A DNA stretch of 64,000 bases from CAZYSK01 sp964649415 (GTDB taxonomy: Bacteria > Chloroflexota > Anaerolineae > B4-G1), in the NCBI GenBank assembly GCA_964649415.1, contig CAZYSK010000020.1, forward strand, positions 1 through 64,000, given 5' to 3'. Below the pieces are notes generated by a model that made no database searches, had not been told where the DNA came from, and was given only the letters and a program-made list of their open reading frames with translations. The translations under genes and the position numbers were made by a program. Shown here in pieces: positions 1 through 9,075 of the stretch (within the stretch, counting starts at the first letter, position 1; each line of letters opens with the position of its first letter).

Positions 1-68
1 TCCCTGGGTTGCGGCTTCGGTCTAGCTGGGTTGCGCTATTCGCTGCGAAAGCCCCCGGCAGACCCGCC

Positions 69-97
69 TTGCACGCTTTTGACCGACAGCCTATAAT
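69..97 (+). promoter_or_regulatory. Putative sigma-70-type promoter of the helicase gene
   Basis: TTGCAC at 69-74 and a perfect TATAAT at 92-97 are separated by 17 bp. The predicted start near 104 leaves a leader of about 130 nt before the helicase start codon, and that leader contains the inverted repeat at 117-202. Assigned by sequence match only. Confidence 0.55.
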
Positions 98-116
98 CTG
101 GGCAACTACTCGGCCA

Positions 117-202
117 AGGTGGGACGCACTTGGTTATCGTTCGGGAATTCTATTTCCAGGACTTACAAACGCTGTTTTCGGGCCAGGAAGTGCGTCCCAC
201 CT
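117..202 (+). other. Long inverted repeat in the helicase leader
   Basis: AGGTGGGACGCACTT (117-131) is exactly complementary to AAGTGCGTCCCACCT (188-202), giving a 15-bp stem around a 56-nt loop. The left arm can also fold locally (CCAAG at 114-118 with CTTGG at 129-133), so two alternative structures are possible in the leader RNA. There is no T-run after the right arm, so it does not look like a simple terminator. It could also be a protein-binding inverted repeat in DNA. Confidence 0.6.
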
Positions 203-231
203 GAGTAGCTACTAATCTGGGTGCATTCACG

Positions 232-2886
232 ATGTCTCTATCTGAGGTCCTGGCTGCCTTTCGACAAGATCCGGCCTTCATGCGCTGTGTCACCGCCTGG
301 GAGCGCATCCCGGCCCGGCCTGCCCGCGTCGTCTCATGGCCCGACGGCCTTGCCCCGCGCGTGATCGCCGCCATCCGAGATCAGGGCATTGACCGACCCT
401 ACACGCACCAGGCGCAGGCAATTGAGGCGGCGTTGGCCGGGAAGCATGTGGTGCAGGCCACCTCCACCGCTTCGGGCAAGACGCTGGCCTACAACTTGCC
501 TGTCCTGCACACACTTCTCCACGATCCTGGGGCCTGTGCGCTCTACCTGTTTCCGACCAAGGCGTTGGCCCACGACCAGTTGGCAACGCTTCAGCCCTTG
601 ACCGTTCGACTTAGCGCGGGCGACGGAGACCCCAGCCTGGGTACTCCGATCTCTGTGCGTCCCTATGACGGTGATACGCCTTCGTCGCGCCGCTCTGCCA
701 TCCGTCGCGAGGCCCGATTGCTCATCACCAACCCGGACATGCTCCACATCGGGATTCTTCCCCATCACACTCGCTGGGCGCGGCTCTTCTCCAACTTGCG
801 CTACGTGGTGCTCGACGAGTTGCACGTGTATCGGGGTATCTTTGGCGGACACGTGGCGAACGTACTGCGGCGGCTGAGACGCGTATGTCGCTTCTATGGC
901 TCCGATCCGCGATTCCTCTGCGCCTCGGCCACGATCGCGAATCCGCGGCGGCTGGCTGAGCGACTGGTTGAGGCTCCCGTCACGCTGGTGAGCGACGACG
1001 GCGCTCCGCGTGGGGAGAAGCACTTCATCCTGTACAATCCGCCCCTGGTGGATGCGCAGCTTGGCATCCGGCGCAGCGCTGCCCTGGCGGCGAAGGACAT
1101 CGCCGCCCGTTTCCTCCAGGCCGATGTGCAGACTATCGTCTTCGCCCGCGCTCGCCTGACCACTGAGGTATTACTCGGCTATCTGCGCGACTCCGTCGCC
1201 GCCGTTCGTGGACACCCCGATCTCGTGCAGGGCTACCGGGGGGGCTATCTACCTAGCGAGCGGCGTACGATCGAGCGCGGGCTGCGGGAGGGGAAAGTGC
1301 GCGGCGTCGTCGCCACCAACGCACTAGAGTTGGGCGTGGACATCGGTCGGCTCGACGCCTGCGTCATGGCCGGTTATCCGGGAACCATCGCGAGCGCCTG
1401 GCAGCAGGCAGGGCGCGCTGGGCGGCGGGCCGGGATCTCGGCCGCGGTGTTGGTCGCCAGCGCTCTGCCACTCGACCAGTACCTGGTCGCTCATCCGCGC
1501 TACTTCTTCGGCCTGCCGATTGAGCAGGCCTTGCTAGACCCGGACAATCTGTCTGTTCTGGTCAACCACATGACCTGCGCGACCTTCGAGTTGCCTTTCG
1601 AATCCGGCGAGCCCTTCGGCGACTTCAGCGAAACCGAGGCGGTGCTGGACGCGCTGGCCGAGGAAGGTATCGTGCATCGCTCTACCCGCCACTCCGAGGG
1701 AGCGGGCGCGGACGTCCGCGTCCGCTCCAGGCAGCGCTATACGTGGATTGGCGAAGGCCACCCGGCTGGCAACACCTCCCTGCGCACCGGCACGCCTGAC
1801 AATGTCGTCGTCCAGGGCGTAGATTCGCCGGCAGGGCGCGGTGGTGCTCGTGTGATCGGGCAGATGGACCGTCCCAGCGCGCCGTCGTTGGTTCACGAAG
1901 GGGCGGTCTACCTGCATAGCGGCGTGACCTACGTCGTTGAGTCCTTGGACTGGGAGGCGGGCATCGCCCGCGTGCGAGCCGCCGAACTAGATTACTATAC
2001 GCGTGCCTCGTCCACAACCGACGTACGGGTCGTTGAGGAGCATTCTCCCTCAGGGCAGGCCCCATGGCTTCCCGACAGCGATGGAAACGGGACCGCAGCC
2101 CAGTTGGGCGTCGTGCGGGGCTACGGCGACGTGCTGGTCACTACCCGGGTCACGGGCTACCGCAAGATCAAGCGCTATACCCACGAGGTGTTGGCCTGGG
2201 CGCCGCTCGATCTGCCGGAACAGGAATTGTACACAGTTGGTTGCTGGTTGACGCTCTCCGAGGATCTCACGGCGCGTCTGCAAGATGCCGGTGTGTTGCC
2301 ATCCCCGGCCGACTACGGCCCCAACTGGCCCGCGCAGCGCGACCGTGCTCGCGCTCGGGATGGATACAGCTGCCGTCATTGCGGCGCATCGGAGCGGGAT
2401 GGGCGTGCGCACGACGTGCACCATATCACGCCGTTCCGTGCCTTCGGCTACGTCCGTGGGGTGAACGACTTCTACAAGCTGGCAAATCGCCTGGATAACC
2501 TGATCACGTTGTGTCCCGCTTGCCACCGCCGGGTGGAGCGGGCGCGCGGCGCGCGCGGCGCGCTGAGCGGTCTGGCTTATCTGCTGCGGAACCTGGCCCC
2601 GCTGTATCTGATGTGCGACCCGAGTGACCTGGGCTCAGCCGTCGAGATTCGTGGACCCGAGAGCGGGCTGCCCACTGTGACCATATATGATCGTGTGCCG
2701 GGTGGGGTTGGCTTGAGCGCGCGTCTCTATGAGCTCTATGGCGAACTACTGAGGGCCACGCTGGACGTCGTGCGTCGGTGCCCCTGTGCCGATGGCTGCC
2801 CTGGCTGCGTGGGGCCGGCCGGCGATGCCGGGGCAGGTACGAAGGTTCTCACTACCAAGCTGCTGGAGGCTATCGTGGGGAAATAG
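232..2886 (+). CDS. DEAD/DEAH-box helicase, MrfA/YprA-like, with internal HNH domain and DUF1998 tail
   Basis: An 884-residue superfamily 2 helicase. The Q-motif region lies near residues 57-64, Walker A TASGKT at 79-84, the DELH box at 195-198 and the SAT motif near 232-234. The second RecA lobe carries an ELGVDIG stretch and QQAGRAGRR. The C-terminus is of DUF1998 type, with the PGGVG segment and a Cys cluster CPCADGCPGC near 849-858. This matches the MrfA/YprA family, which acts in DNA repair in Bacillus. Unusually, an HNH-like module (CRHCG, then VHHITPF, then CPACHRR, roughly 712-765) sits upstream of the Cys cluster, suggesting nuclease or Zn-binding activity coupled to unwinding. The ATG at 232 follows the leader without a strong Shine-Dalgarno sequence. 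Confidence 0.9.
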   Translation: MSLSEVLAAFRQDPAFMRCVTAWERIPARPARVVSWPDGLAPRVIAAIRDQGIDRPYTHQAQAIEAALAGKHVVQATSTASGKTLAYNLPVLHTLLHDPGACALYLFPTKALAHDQLATLQPLTVRLSAGDGDPSLGTPISVRPYDGDTPSSRRSAIRREARLLITNPDMLHIGILPHHTRWARLFSNLRYVVLDELHVYRGIFGGHVANVLRRLRRVCRFYGSDPRFLCASATIANPRRLAERLVEAPVTLVSDDGAPRGEKHFILYNPPLVDAQLGIRRSAALAAKDIAARFLQADVQTIVFARARLTTEVLLGYLRDSVAAVRGHPDLVQGYRGGYLPSERRTIERGLREGKVRGVVATNALELGVDIGRLDACVMAGYPGTIASAWQQAGRAGRRAGISAAVLVASALPLDQYLVAHPRYFFGLPIEQALLDPDNLSVLVNHMTCATFELPFESGEPFGDFSETEAVLDALAEEGIVHRSTRHSEGAGADVRVRSRQRYTWIGEGHPAGNTSLRTGTPDNVVVQGVDSPAGRGGARVIGQMDRPSAPSLVHEGAVYLHSGVTYVVESLDWEAGIARVRAAELDYYTRASSTTDVRVVEEHSPSGQAPWLPDSDGNGTAAQLGVVRGYGDVLVTTRVTGYRKIKRYTHEVLAWAPLDLPEQELYTVGCWLTLSEDLTARLQDAGVLPSPADYGPNWPAQRDRARARDGYSCRHCGASERDGRAHDVHHITPFRAFGYVRGVNDFYKLANRLDNLITLCPACHRRVERARGARGALSGLAYLLRNLAPLYLMCDPSDLGSAVEIRGPESGLPTVTIYDRVPGGVGLSARLYELYGELLRATLDVVRRCPCADGCPGCVGPAGDAGAGTKVLTTKLLEAIVGK

Positions 2887-2889
2887 GAA

Positions 2890-2916
2890 CTTGCGAGAGC
2901 ACGAGCCTCTCGCAAG
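2890..2916. terminator. Hairpin between converging genes
   Basis: CTTGCGAGAG (2890-2899) pairs perfectly with CTCTCGCAAG (2907-2916) around a 7-nt loop. It lies four bases after the helicase stop codon and before the end of the convergent FHA gene. No T-run follows on the plus strand, so intrinsic termination is only probable. Confidence 0.5.
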
Positions 2917-2949
2917 GGTGGACAGTTGCAGTATGGAATGGGACGAGGC

Positions 2950-3576
2950 TCAAAATGGCCAGGTAGGTACCGGGATGCCGAGGTCGATCAGCGCCTGCCA
3001 GAACGACGCTGGGGCGTACCACAAAAACAGACTCAACCCGATGCAGGCCAGGAGGAGCGCCGCACAACCACACCCGATCCAGAGCCTGGTTTTGCTCCCG
3101 TCCTCGTCTGCTGCCGGGATGCTCGGCATAGGTTCAGGCGCAGCGGCGTAAGCCGGCGGAGGTGGCGGTGTGTACACGGGAGGCTGTCCGGGTTCAGGAG
3201 CCAGTTTGTGGGTCGGTGGCATAGCCTGTGCAGTGGGCTGTCCTGCGAATGACTCGGTTGCGGGTATATCTGCGCCATGGCCATAGTGCGTCAGCGTCAC
3301 CAGGTCACCCAGGCCGATCACGTCGCCGTTGCTCAGGGTGTGAGCGCCAGTCAGCCGCATCCCGTCGACGAAAGTGCCGTTTGTGCTGCCTGCGTCCTCG
3401 ATTACCATCAGGTCGCCCTGGCGCGTGATGCGCGCATGCTGTCGCGAAACCTGTGGATCGTTGATCACGATGGCGTTGCCCGGGTCCCGTCCCAGCGTGA
3501 CTTGGTCCTGATCGAGCAGGAATGTCTGGCCGGGTTGGGGCCCTCGGGTCATCACCAACCGGGAATATCCGGTCAT
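2950..3576 (-). CDS. FHA-domain protein with C-terminal membrane anchor
   Basis: A 208-residue protein. Residues about 5-95 form a forkhead-associated domain (LGRDPGNAIVI, then SRQHARI, then GSTNGTFVDG), the phosphothreonine-binding signature. A Pro/Ala-rich linker (about 105-155) follows, then one hydrophobic segment (about 163-187, IGCGCAALLLACIGLSLFL) and a short tail. Its start ATG is preceded on the minus strand by AAGGAGGAGG. FHA proteins read Ser/Thr kinase signals, but no kinase gene is present in this window, so the partner is unknown. The gene has its own divergent promoter (3644-3672). Confidence 0.88.
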   Translation of the reverse strand: MTGYSRLVMTRGPQPGQTFLLDQDQVTLGRDPGNAIVINDPQVSRQHARITRQGDLMVIEDAGSTNGTFVDGMRLTGAHTLSNGDVIGLGDLVTLTHYGHGADIPATESFAGQPTAQAMPPTHKLAPEPGQPPVYTPPPPPAYAAAPEPMPSIPAADEDGSKTRLWIGCGCAALLLACIGLSLFLWYAPASFWQALIDLGIPVPTWPF

Positions 3577-3643
3577 GAGCCTCCTCCTTGTTGCTGGGTG
3601 CTTTGCGTTGCGTATCGCGTCGGGCGCTGTCCCTCAGACTCTG

Positions 3644-3672
3644 AGTATATGACTGTTGTGCGCGGTTGTCAA
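3644..3672 (-). promoter_or_regulatory. Sigma-70-type promoter of the FHA gene
   Basis: On the minus strand, perfect TTGACA (complement of 3667-3672) and TATACT (complement of 3644-3649) are separated by 17 bp. It points into the FHA gene. Confidence 0.7.
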
Positions 3673-3746
3673 ACACATCACTTGCTGGTACACTTGCAGT
3701 CCCTCGTGCGGACGTCTGGCGTCCGCTTCATCCGGGAGGGATTGTT

Positions 3747-4805
3747 ATGATCGTAGTAGATGCTCACGAGGATATTGCCTGGAACGCGCTCACCCTGGGG
3801 CGTGACGTGTGCCGTAGCGCACTCGATACCCGTCGCCTGGAGCACGGCACCGATGCTTCCAAGCGCTATGGCCTGTGTATGGTTGGCCTGCCCGAGTGGC
3901 TGGACGGCAACGTCGCGCTTGTCTTTGGTACGATCTTCGTCATGCCCGCGCACCGGGGCCTTCCGGAGCCTCATACCTACGCCAACCCTGAGCAAGCTCA
4001 CAGGCTGGGTCAGGCCCAGCTCGATTTCTATCATCGCTTGGCCGATGAGTGCGAGCAAGTCGGGCTGGTTGGAGGCCGGGGTGACCTTGAAGCCGTGCTT
4101 GCCAGTTGGGAGAGCGAGACGCCCCGGGTGGGCATTGTCCCGCTCATGGAGGGGGCGGATCCCATTCGGGAGCCTGCCGAGGCGGAGATGTGGTTTGAGA
4201 GGGGGGTGCGCGTGGTTGGTCTCTCCTGGCAGGCGGGTTCCCGCTATGCTGGCGGCAACGCGGCCCCGGGCCGCCTGACTGATGACGGACGTGCACTACT
4301 GGATATCATGGCCGATCTGGGCCTGGCCCTGGACGTGAGCCATTTGGCGGAGGAGTCGTTCTTCGAGGCGTTGGATCGCTTTGAGGGCTGGGTGATCGCC
4401 AGTCACTCGAATCCTCGCGCCCGTGTGCCTGGCCCCCGCCAGCTCTCCGACGAGATGATCCGGCGACTGGCCGAGCGAGATGGCGTCATCGGCGTCGTTT
4501 TCTACAACCCTTTCCTGCGGCCCGGCTGGTCGCGGGGTGTGCCCAGAGACAAGGTCACGATTAACGACGTGGCTGCGGCGGTGGATCACGTCTGCCAGGT
4601 CGTGGGGGACGCGGCTCACGTGGGTCTGGGCTCCGATCTCGACGGGTGCTATGGCGCGGAAGATGCCCCAACCGGGGTAGACACTGCCGCCGACCTGGCC
4701 CGCCTTGGCCCGGCCCTGGCTGAATTGGGATATGGGGATGATGACGTCGCCGCGGTCCTGGGGGGGAACTGGCTGCGCGTGTTGCGGGCCATACTACCGG
4801 AGTAG
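3747..4805 (+). CDS. Membrane dipeptidase family protein (peptidase M19)
   Basis: A 352-residue zinc dipeptidase of the M19 (renal dipeptidase) family. Visible metal and active-site motifs are DAHEDI at the N-terminus (in place of the common DGHND), LMEGAD in the middle, then DVSH, ASHSN and GSDLDG. The family hydrolyses dipeptides with broad specificity. The ATG at 3747 was chosen because GGGAGG lies a few bases upstream and the metal motif is then at the N-terminus, as usual. trmD follows after 15 bp, so the two are probably co-transcribed. The nearby dipeptide transporter suggests a role in peptide use. Confidence 0.88.
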   Translation: MIVVDAHEDIAWNALTLGRDVCRSALDTRRLEHGTDASKRYGLCMVGLPEWLDGNVALVFGTIFVMPAHRGLPEPHTYANPEQAHRLGQAQLDFYHRLADECEQVGLVGGRGDLEAVLASWESETPRVGIVPLMEGADPIREPAEAEMWFERGVRVVGLSWQAGSRYAGGNAAPGRLTDDGRALLDIMADLGLALDVSHLAEESFFEALDRFEGWVIASHSNPRARVPGPRQLSDEMIRRLAERDGVIGVVFYNPFLRPGWSRGVPRDKVTINDVAAAVDHVCQVVGDAAHVGLGSDLDGCYGAEDAPTGVDTAADLARLGPALAELGYGDDDVAAVLGGNWLRVLRAILPE

Positions 4806-4820
4806 GTTGGGACGCAGGGT

Positions 4821-5567
4821 ATGCATTTCGACATCTTCACTCTTTTTCCCTCAATGTTCTGCGGCCCTCTGGAGGAGAGCATCCTCAAGCGAGCTCAGGA
4901 GAATGAGCGCGTCTCCATCGCCTTGCACAACATCCGTGACTACGCCACAGACAAGCACCACGTGACGGATGACGCGCCCTATGGGGGCGGGGGGGGCATG
5001 GTGATGAAGCCGGGCCCCATCTTCGCCGCCGTTGAGACGGTCCTGGGAGAGGAGGGAGATGTGCCGATTGTGCTCCTGACCCCTCAAGGCCGTCTCTTCA
5101 CGCAGGCTGCGGCCCTGGAGCTGTCTCGTCATTCCCGTCTGCTCCTCATCTGTGGTCGATACGAGGGGGTGGACGAACGTGTGCGCCAATACCTGGCCAC
5201 CGATGAGATCTCAATCGGGGACTACGTGCTCACCGGTGGCGAGTTGGCGGCCATGGTCATCGTTGACGCGGTGACGAGGCTGCTGCCGGGTGTGTTGGGA
5301 GCCCCCGGTGCCGCTCTGGAGGACTCCCACGCCCGTGGCGTGTTGGAGGGGCCGCACTACACGCGCCCGGCCGTCTTTCGGGGCTGGGGGGTGCCGGAGG
5401 TGCTGCGCTCTGGGGATCACGCGGCTGTAGCACGCTGGCGTCGTGAGCAGGGTCTGCGGCGCACTTCCGAGCGTCGTCGTGATCTTCTTGCGCGGGCCGA
5501 GTTGACCCCGAGGGATCAGGCGTTCCTGGCGCAGTTGGAGGGCGAAGTCTCCCCTGAGGACGACTGA
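4821..5567 (+). CDS. trmD: tRNA (guanine-N1-)-methyltransferase
   Basis: A 248-residue SPOUT-class enzyme that methylates G37 of tRNAs using S-adenosylmethionine. Hallmarks are the N-terminal MHFDIFTLFP, DDAPYGGGGGMVMKP, the knot-forming LICGRYEGVDERV with EISIGDYVLTGGELAAM, and the C-terminal LEGPHYTRP. Length is normal for TrmD. It sits 15 bp after the dipeptidase gene rather than in the common rpsP-rimM-trmD-rplS order. Confidence 0.97.
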   Translation: MHFDIFTLFPSMFCGPLEESILKRAQENERVSIALHNIRDYATDKHHVTDDAPYGGGGGMVMKPGPIFAAVETVLGEEGDVPIVLLTPQGRLFTQAAALELSRHSRLLLICGRYEGVDERVRQYLATDEISIGDYVLTGGELAAMVIVDAVTRLLPGVLGAPGAALEDSHARGVLEGPHYTRPAVFRGWGVPEVLRSGDHAAVARWRREQGLRRTSERRRDLLARAELTPRDQAFLAQLEGEVSPEDD

Positions 5568-5672
5568 GGCGGATAGGGACATCGCGGATGCGGACATCGC
5601 GGATGCGGACATCCGGGGAAGAAACCAGGTCTTCCATGCGATGCAACGTGGCCAGGAACCTGGTTTTTGGGA
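5566..5672 (+). repeat. Cluster of short palindromic repeats after trmD
   Basis: Direct copies of GCGGATGCGGACATC at 5585-5615 are followed by GAAACCAGG (about 5621-5629), paired with CCTGGTTTTT (about 5659-5668) across a longer loop. These are diverged members of two palindrome families found elsewhere in the window, some of them inside genes. The second one could also act as a transcription terminator for trmD. Confidence 0.6.
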
Positions 5673-5699
5673 GAAAATGAACCTGATGCGGTCTGAGTA

Positions 5700-5725
5700 G
5701 GTATACTATACGGGGTGAGTATACC
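5700..5725 (+). promoter_or_regulatory. Promoter -10 with overlapping operator-like inverted repeat before the sigma gene
   Basis: GGTATACT (5700-5707) and AGTATACC (5718-5725) form a perfect 8-bp inverted repeat with a 10-bp spacer. The left half contains a TATACT -10 element (5702-5707). The right half lies just before the ribosome binding site of the sigma factor gene. The layout fits an operator for autoregulation, but the binding protein is unknown. Confidence 0.5.
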
Positions 5726-5735
5726 TGGAGGATAG

Positions 5736-6335
5736 ATGACACTGCTACACACAGAGCAACCTACAGATGGGCAACTCATCATCCGCATTCGAGACGGCGA
5801 TCTTGATGCCCTGGGTGAATTGTACGAAAGGTACAAGACACAGGTGTATCGGACGGCGCTGGCGGTCACCCACAACAAAGAGGCGGCCGAGGATATCCTT
5901 CAGGATGCTTTCCTGCGAGTCTACACCTACGCGGATCATATTGATGAAACTGTGTTGTTGGGACCGTGGCTCTACCGGGTCACGGTCAATTTGGCTTACA
6001 GTTGGGGGAGCCGGGTCAAGCGCTGGCTTCACTTCCTTCAGGGTGTGATTGACCGTTGGACGTCGCCTGTTCTGCGGAACCCCGAGACGACGGCGGAAGA
6101 GCGAGAGCGGCGGCGGATCCTGCAACAGGCGATTGATGCTCTGTCCGCACGCCATCGGGTGGTTATTGTCCTGTACTACCTGGAGGGTCTGAGCCTGAAG
6201 GAAATCGCCTATGTGACGGGCGTGCCGGAAGGAACGGTGAAATCCCGGCTGCACTATGCGCGTGAGAAACTGAAGCGGGCTATCCTGGAGCAAGACGCTC
6301 GCTTGGTGCCCGAGGTGGCCTATGACTTCACATAG
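5736..6335 (+). CDS. ECF-type RNA polymerase sigma factor
   Basis: A 199-residue sigma-70 family factor. Region 2 spans about residues 20-90 (DALGELYERYKTQVYRTAL, then EAAEDILQDAFLRVY). Region 4 spans about 130-185 (ALSARHRVVIVLYYLEGL, then LKEIAYVTGVPEGTVKSRL, a helix-turn-helix). The start ATG follows GGAGG. The 3' end overlaps the next small ORF by 14 bp, the usual position for an anti-sigma or other regulator. Confidence 0.92.
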   Translation: MTLLHTEQPTDGQLIIRIRDGDLDALGELYERYKTQVYRTALAVTHNKEAAEDILQDAFLRVYTYADHIDETVLLGPWLYRVTVNLAYSWGSRVKRWLHFLQGVIDRWTSPVLRNPETTAEERERRRILQQAIDALSARHRVVIVLYYLEGLSLKEIAYVTGVPEGTVKSRLHYAREKLKRAILEQDARLVPEVAYDFT

Positions 6336-6678
6336 AGAAATGCTCGGGAGGCATTCACTGGACGAATTTGATCGCATGATCCGATGGGCGCTGTGGGAAA
6401 GGGTGAGCGGGAGTCCGCCCCCACCGTGGAAGCGTGACCGTGTGCTCAACCGTGTTTCCGGCCTTGTCGGGTGGCGGAGGGTATGGCACTTGACGAGGTG
6501 CGGAGCTGCGAGCAGCTATTGGATGGTGACCGATCAACTATCTCGCATCGACGCGTTTCTCTCGGGGTGGATGGCGTGGTGCATTCGACCGCCTGACGGA
6601 TGGGTGGATTGGCGGCGCGATCCTCACTTCACGTGTCTGCTGGATCAATACAGCTTCCTATTCCAATTGGCGTTTTGA
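6322..6678 (+). CDS. Hypothetical protein overlapping the sigma factor gene
   Basis: A 118-residue ORF whose ATG lies 14 bp before the sigma gene stop, suggesting translational coupling. The sequence is Trp-rich (about 11 Trp) and begins with a charged segment (SLDEFDRMIRWALWERV). There is no clear membrane helix, zinc motif or known domain. By position it could be a sigma-factor partner, but I do not recognise the family. The codon use of its second half is less G+C-biased, so the true 3' extent is uncertain. Confidence 0.5.
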   Translation: MTSHREMLGRHSLDEFDRMIRWALWERVSGSPPPPWKRDRVLNRVSGLVGWRRVWHLTRCGAASSYWMVTDQLSRIDAFLSGWMAWCIRPPDGWVDWRRDPHFTCLLDQYSFLFQLAF

Positions 6679-6722
6679 AGATAGCCTTTGTTATTGCGGT
6701 GTTGGCACACTATGAAATAAGG

Positions 6723-6750
6723 TTGCGCTTTCCCCGCAATTGAGTATAAT
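6723..6750 (+). promoter_or_regulatory. Promoter of the peptide transporter operon
   Basis: TTGCGC (6723-6728) and perfect TATAAT (6745-6750) are separated by 16 bp. It lies 52 bp before the oppD start, with AAGGGGG as ribosome binding site. It is probably the main promoter for 6.8-13.3 kb. Confidence 0.6.
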
Positions 6751-6802
6751 CTGATTCTGGTTTGTACTGGGGTCACTGCAACTTTCGCTAATAAGGGGGA
6801 TT

Positions 6803-7836
6803 ATGGCCGAAGGGCGACGTAACCAATCTCCAACCGACCGGAACGGTCGGCCCCTGCTTGATGTCAGGAACCTGGTCACGCGGTTCTACACCGAGGATGG
6901 GGTTGTCCATGCGGTCAATGGCATCTCATACACACTTGAAGAGGGCGGCACCCTTGGCGTGGTCGGTGAGAGCGGTTGTGGCAAGAGTGTCCACGCGCTT
7001 TCCATCATGCGACTGGTGCCCAGCCCGCCGGGCAGGATCGAGGATGGCGAGGTGTGGTTCGATGGGCGCGATCTGTTGAAGGTGGGTGAGGCGGACATGC
7101 ACCACGTACGTGGGGCGGAGATCGCGATGGTTTTCCAGGATCCGATGACGTCGCTGAACCCGGTGTACACGGTGGGCTTCCAGATCATGGAGGCGCTGAA
7201 GCTGCACCAGGGGATGGACGATCGCCAGGCGCGGGAGCGATCGGGGGAATTGCTGGCCATGGTGGGTATACCCGAGGCGCTGCAGCGGTTGGATGACTAT
7301 CCGCACCAGTTCTCCGGCGGTATGCGCCAGCGGGCGATGATCGCGATGGCGCTGTCGTGCAATCCGAAGCTGCTGATCGCGGACGAGCCCACGACGGCGC
7401 TGGATGTCACCATCCAGGCGCAGATCGTGGACCTGGTGAAGCGACTGCAGGAGAAGCTAGGGATGGCGGTGATGTGGATCACGCACGACCTGGGCGTCGT
7501 GGCCGGACTGGCGAAGAAAATGAACGTGATGTACGCGGGGCACATCGTCGAGCGAGGCAGCGTGAAGGACATCTATGGCCGGTCGCGGCATCCGTACACG
7601 ATGGGGCTCTTGGGGTCCCTACCGCGGCTGGACGAGGCGCCGGGGACGAAGTTGACATCGGTGCCGGGGCTGCCGCCGGATTTGATCGACCTGCCGGCGG
7701 GCTGTCCCTTCGCAGCGCGGTGTGGCTACGCGGTGGATCGTTGCCTGGAGGAGATGCCACCACTGGAGGAGATGGACGAGGAGGATCATACGGTGGCTTG
7801 CTGGCGGTGGAAGGACATTGCGGAGGGGATAGAGTG

Positions 7837-7837
<1 letters not shown>
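6803..7837 (+). CDS. oppD: Dipeptide/oligopeptide ABC transporter ATP-binding protein (OppD/DppD type)
   Basis: A 344-residue ATPase. Walker A GESGCGKS at 55-62, ABC signature FSGGMRQR near 170, Walker B LLIADEPTT near 191-199, and the C-terminal oligo_HPY region with GCPFAARC. It energises uptake through the OppB/OppC permeases encoded downstream. Its stop codon overlaps the start of oppF by one base (TGATG), so the two are translationally coupled. Confidence 0.95.
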
Positions 7838-8892
<1,055 letters not shown>

Positions 8893-8923
8893 AGCAAGCA
8901 TCCGTGAGACTGGCTCACGAGCT

Positions 8924-8987
8924 CACCAGTTTGCCGGTTCACCAGTTCACCAGTTTACCGGTCTACCAATCTACCAATCTATCAGTA
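8924..8987 (+). repeat. Octamer tandem array (8 x 8 bp)
   Basis: Eight degenerate units in exact 8-bp register, consensus TACCAATC (for example CACCAGTT, TACCGGTC, TACCAATC, TATCAGTA). It lies between oppF and the binding-protein gene. The same array type occurs at seven other places in the window. Confidence 0.8.
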
Positions 8988-8999
8988 CGAAAGGAGGTG

Positions 9000-9065
9000 A
9001 TGCGTCGAGAGCGCCTAAGACAAGGATCTGGACGTATGTGTAGAAGCTGCTTAGAATCCGTTTAG
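9000..9065 (+). CDS. Possible 21-residue leader peptide
   Basis: ATG at 9000 opens a 21-codon frame rich in Arg (starting MRRERLRQGS) that stops 10 bp before the binding-protein ATG. It is preceded by AAAGGAGGTGAT, an almost complete complement of the 16S rRNA 3' end, but with only 2 bp between AGGAGG and the ATG. It may be a short translated leader that couples to the next gene, or only a strong ribosome docking site. No homologue is known to me. Confidence 0.3.
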   Translation: MRRERLRQGSGRMCRSCLESV

Positions 9066-9075
9066 GAGGAGATAA

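Noticed and set aside
5566..5672. Small transposon remnant after trmD
   Set aside because: Only short palindromes are present; no transposase sequence, terminal repeats or target duplication seen.
7357..7836. Upstream in-frame extension of oppF
   Set aside because: It lies within oppD in another frame and lacks ABC motifs; ATG at 7837 gives the family N-terminus.
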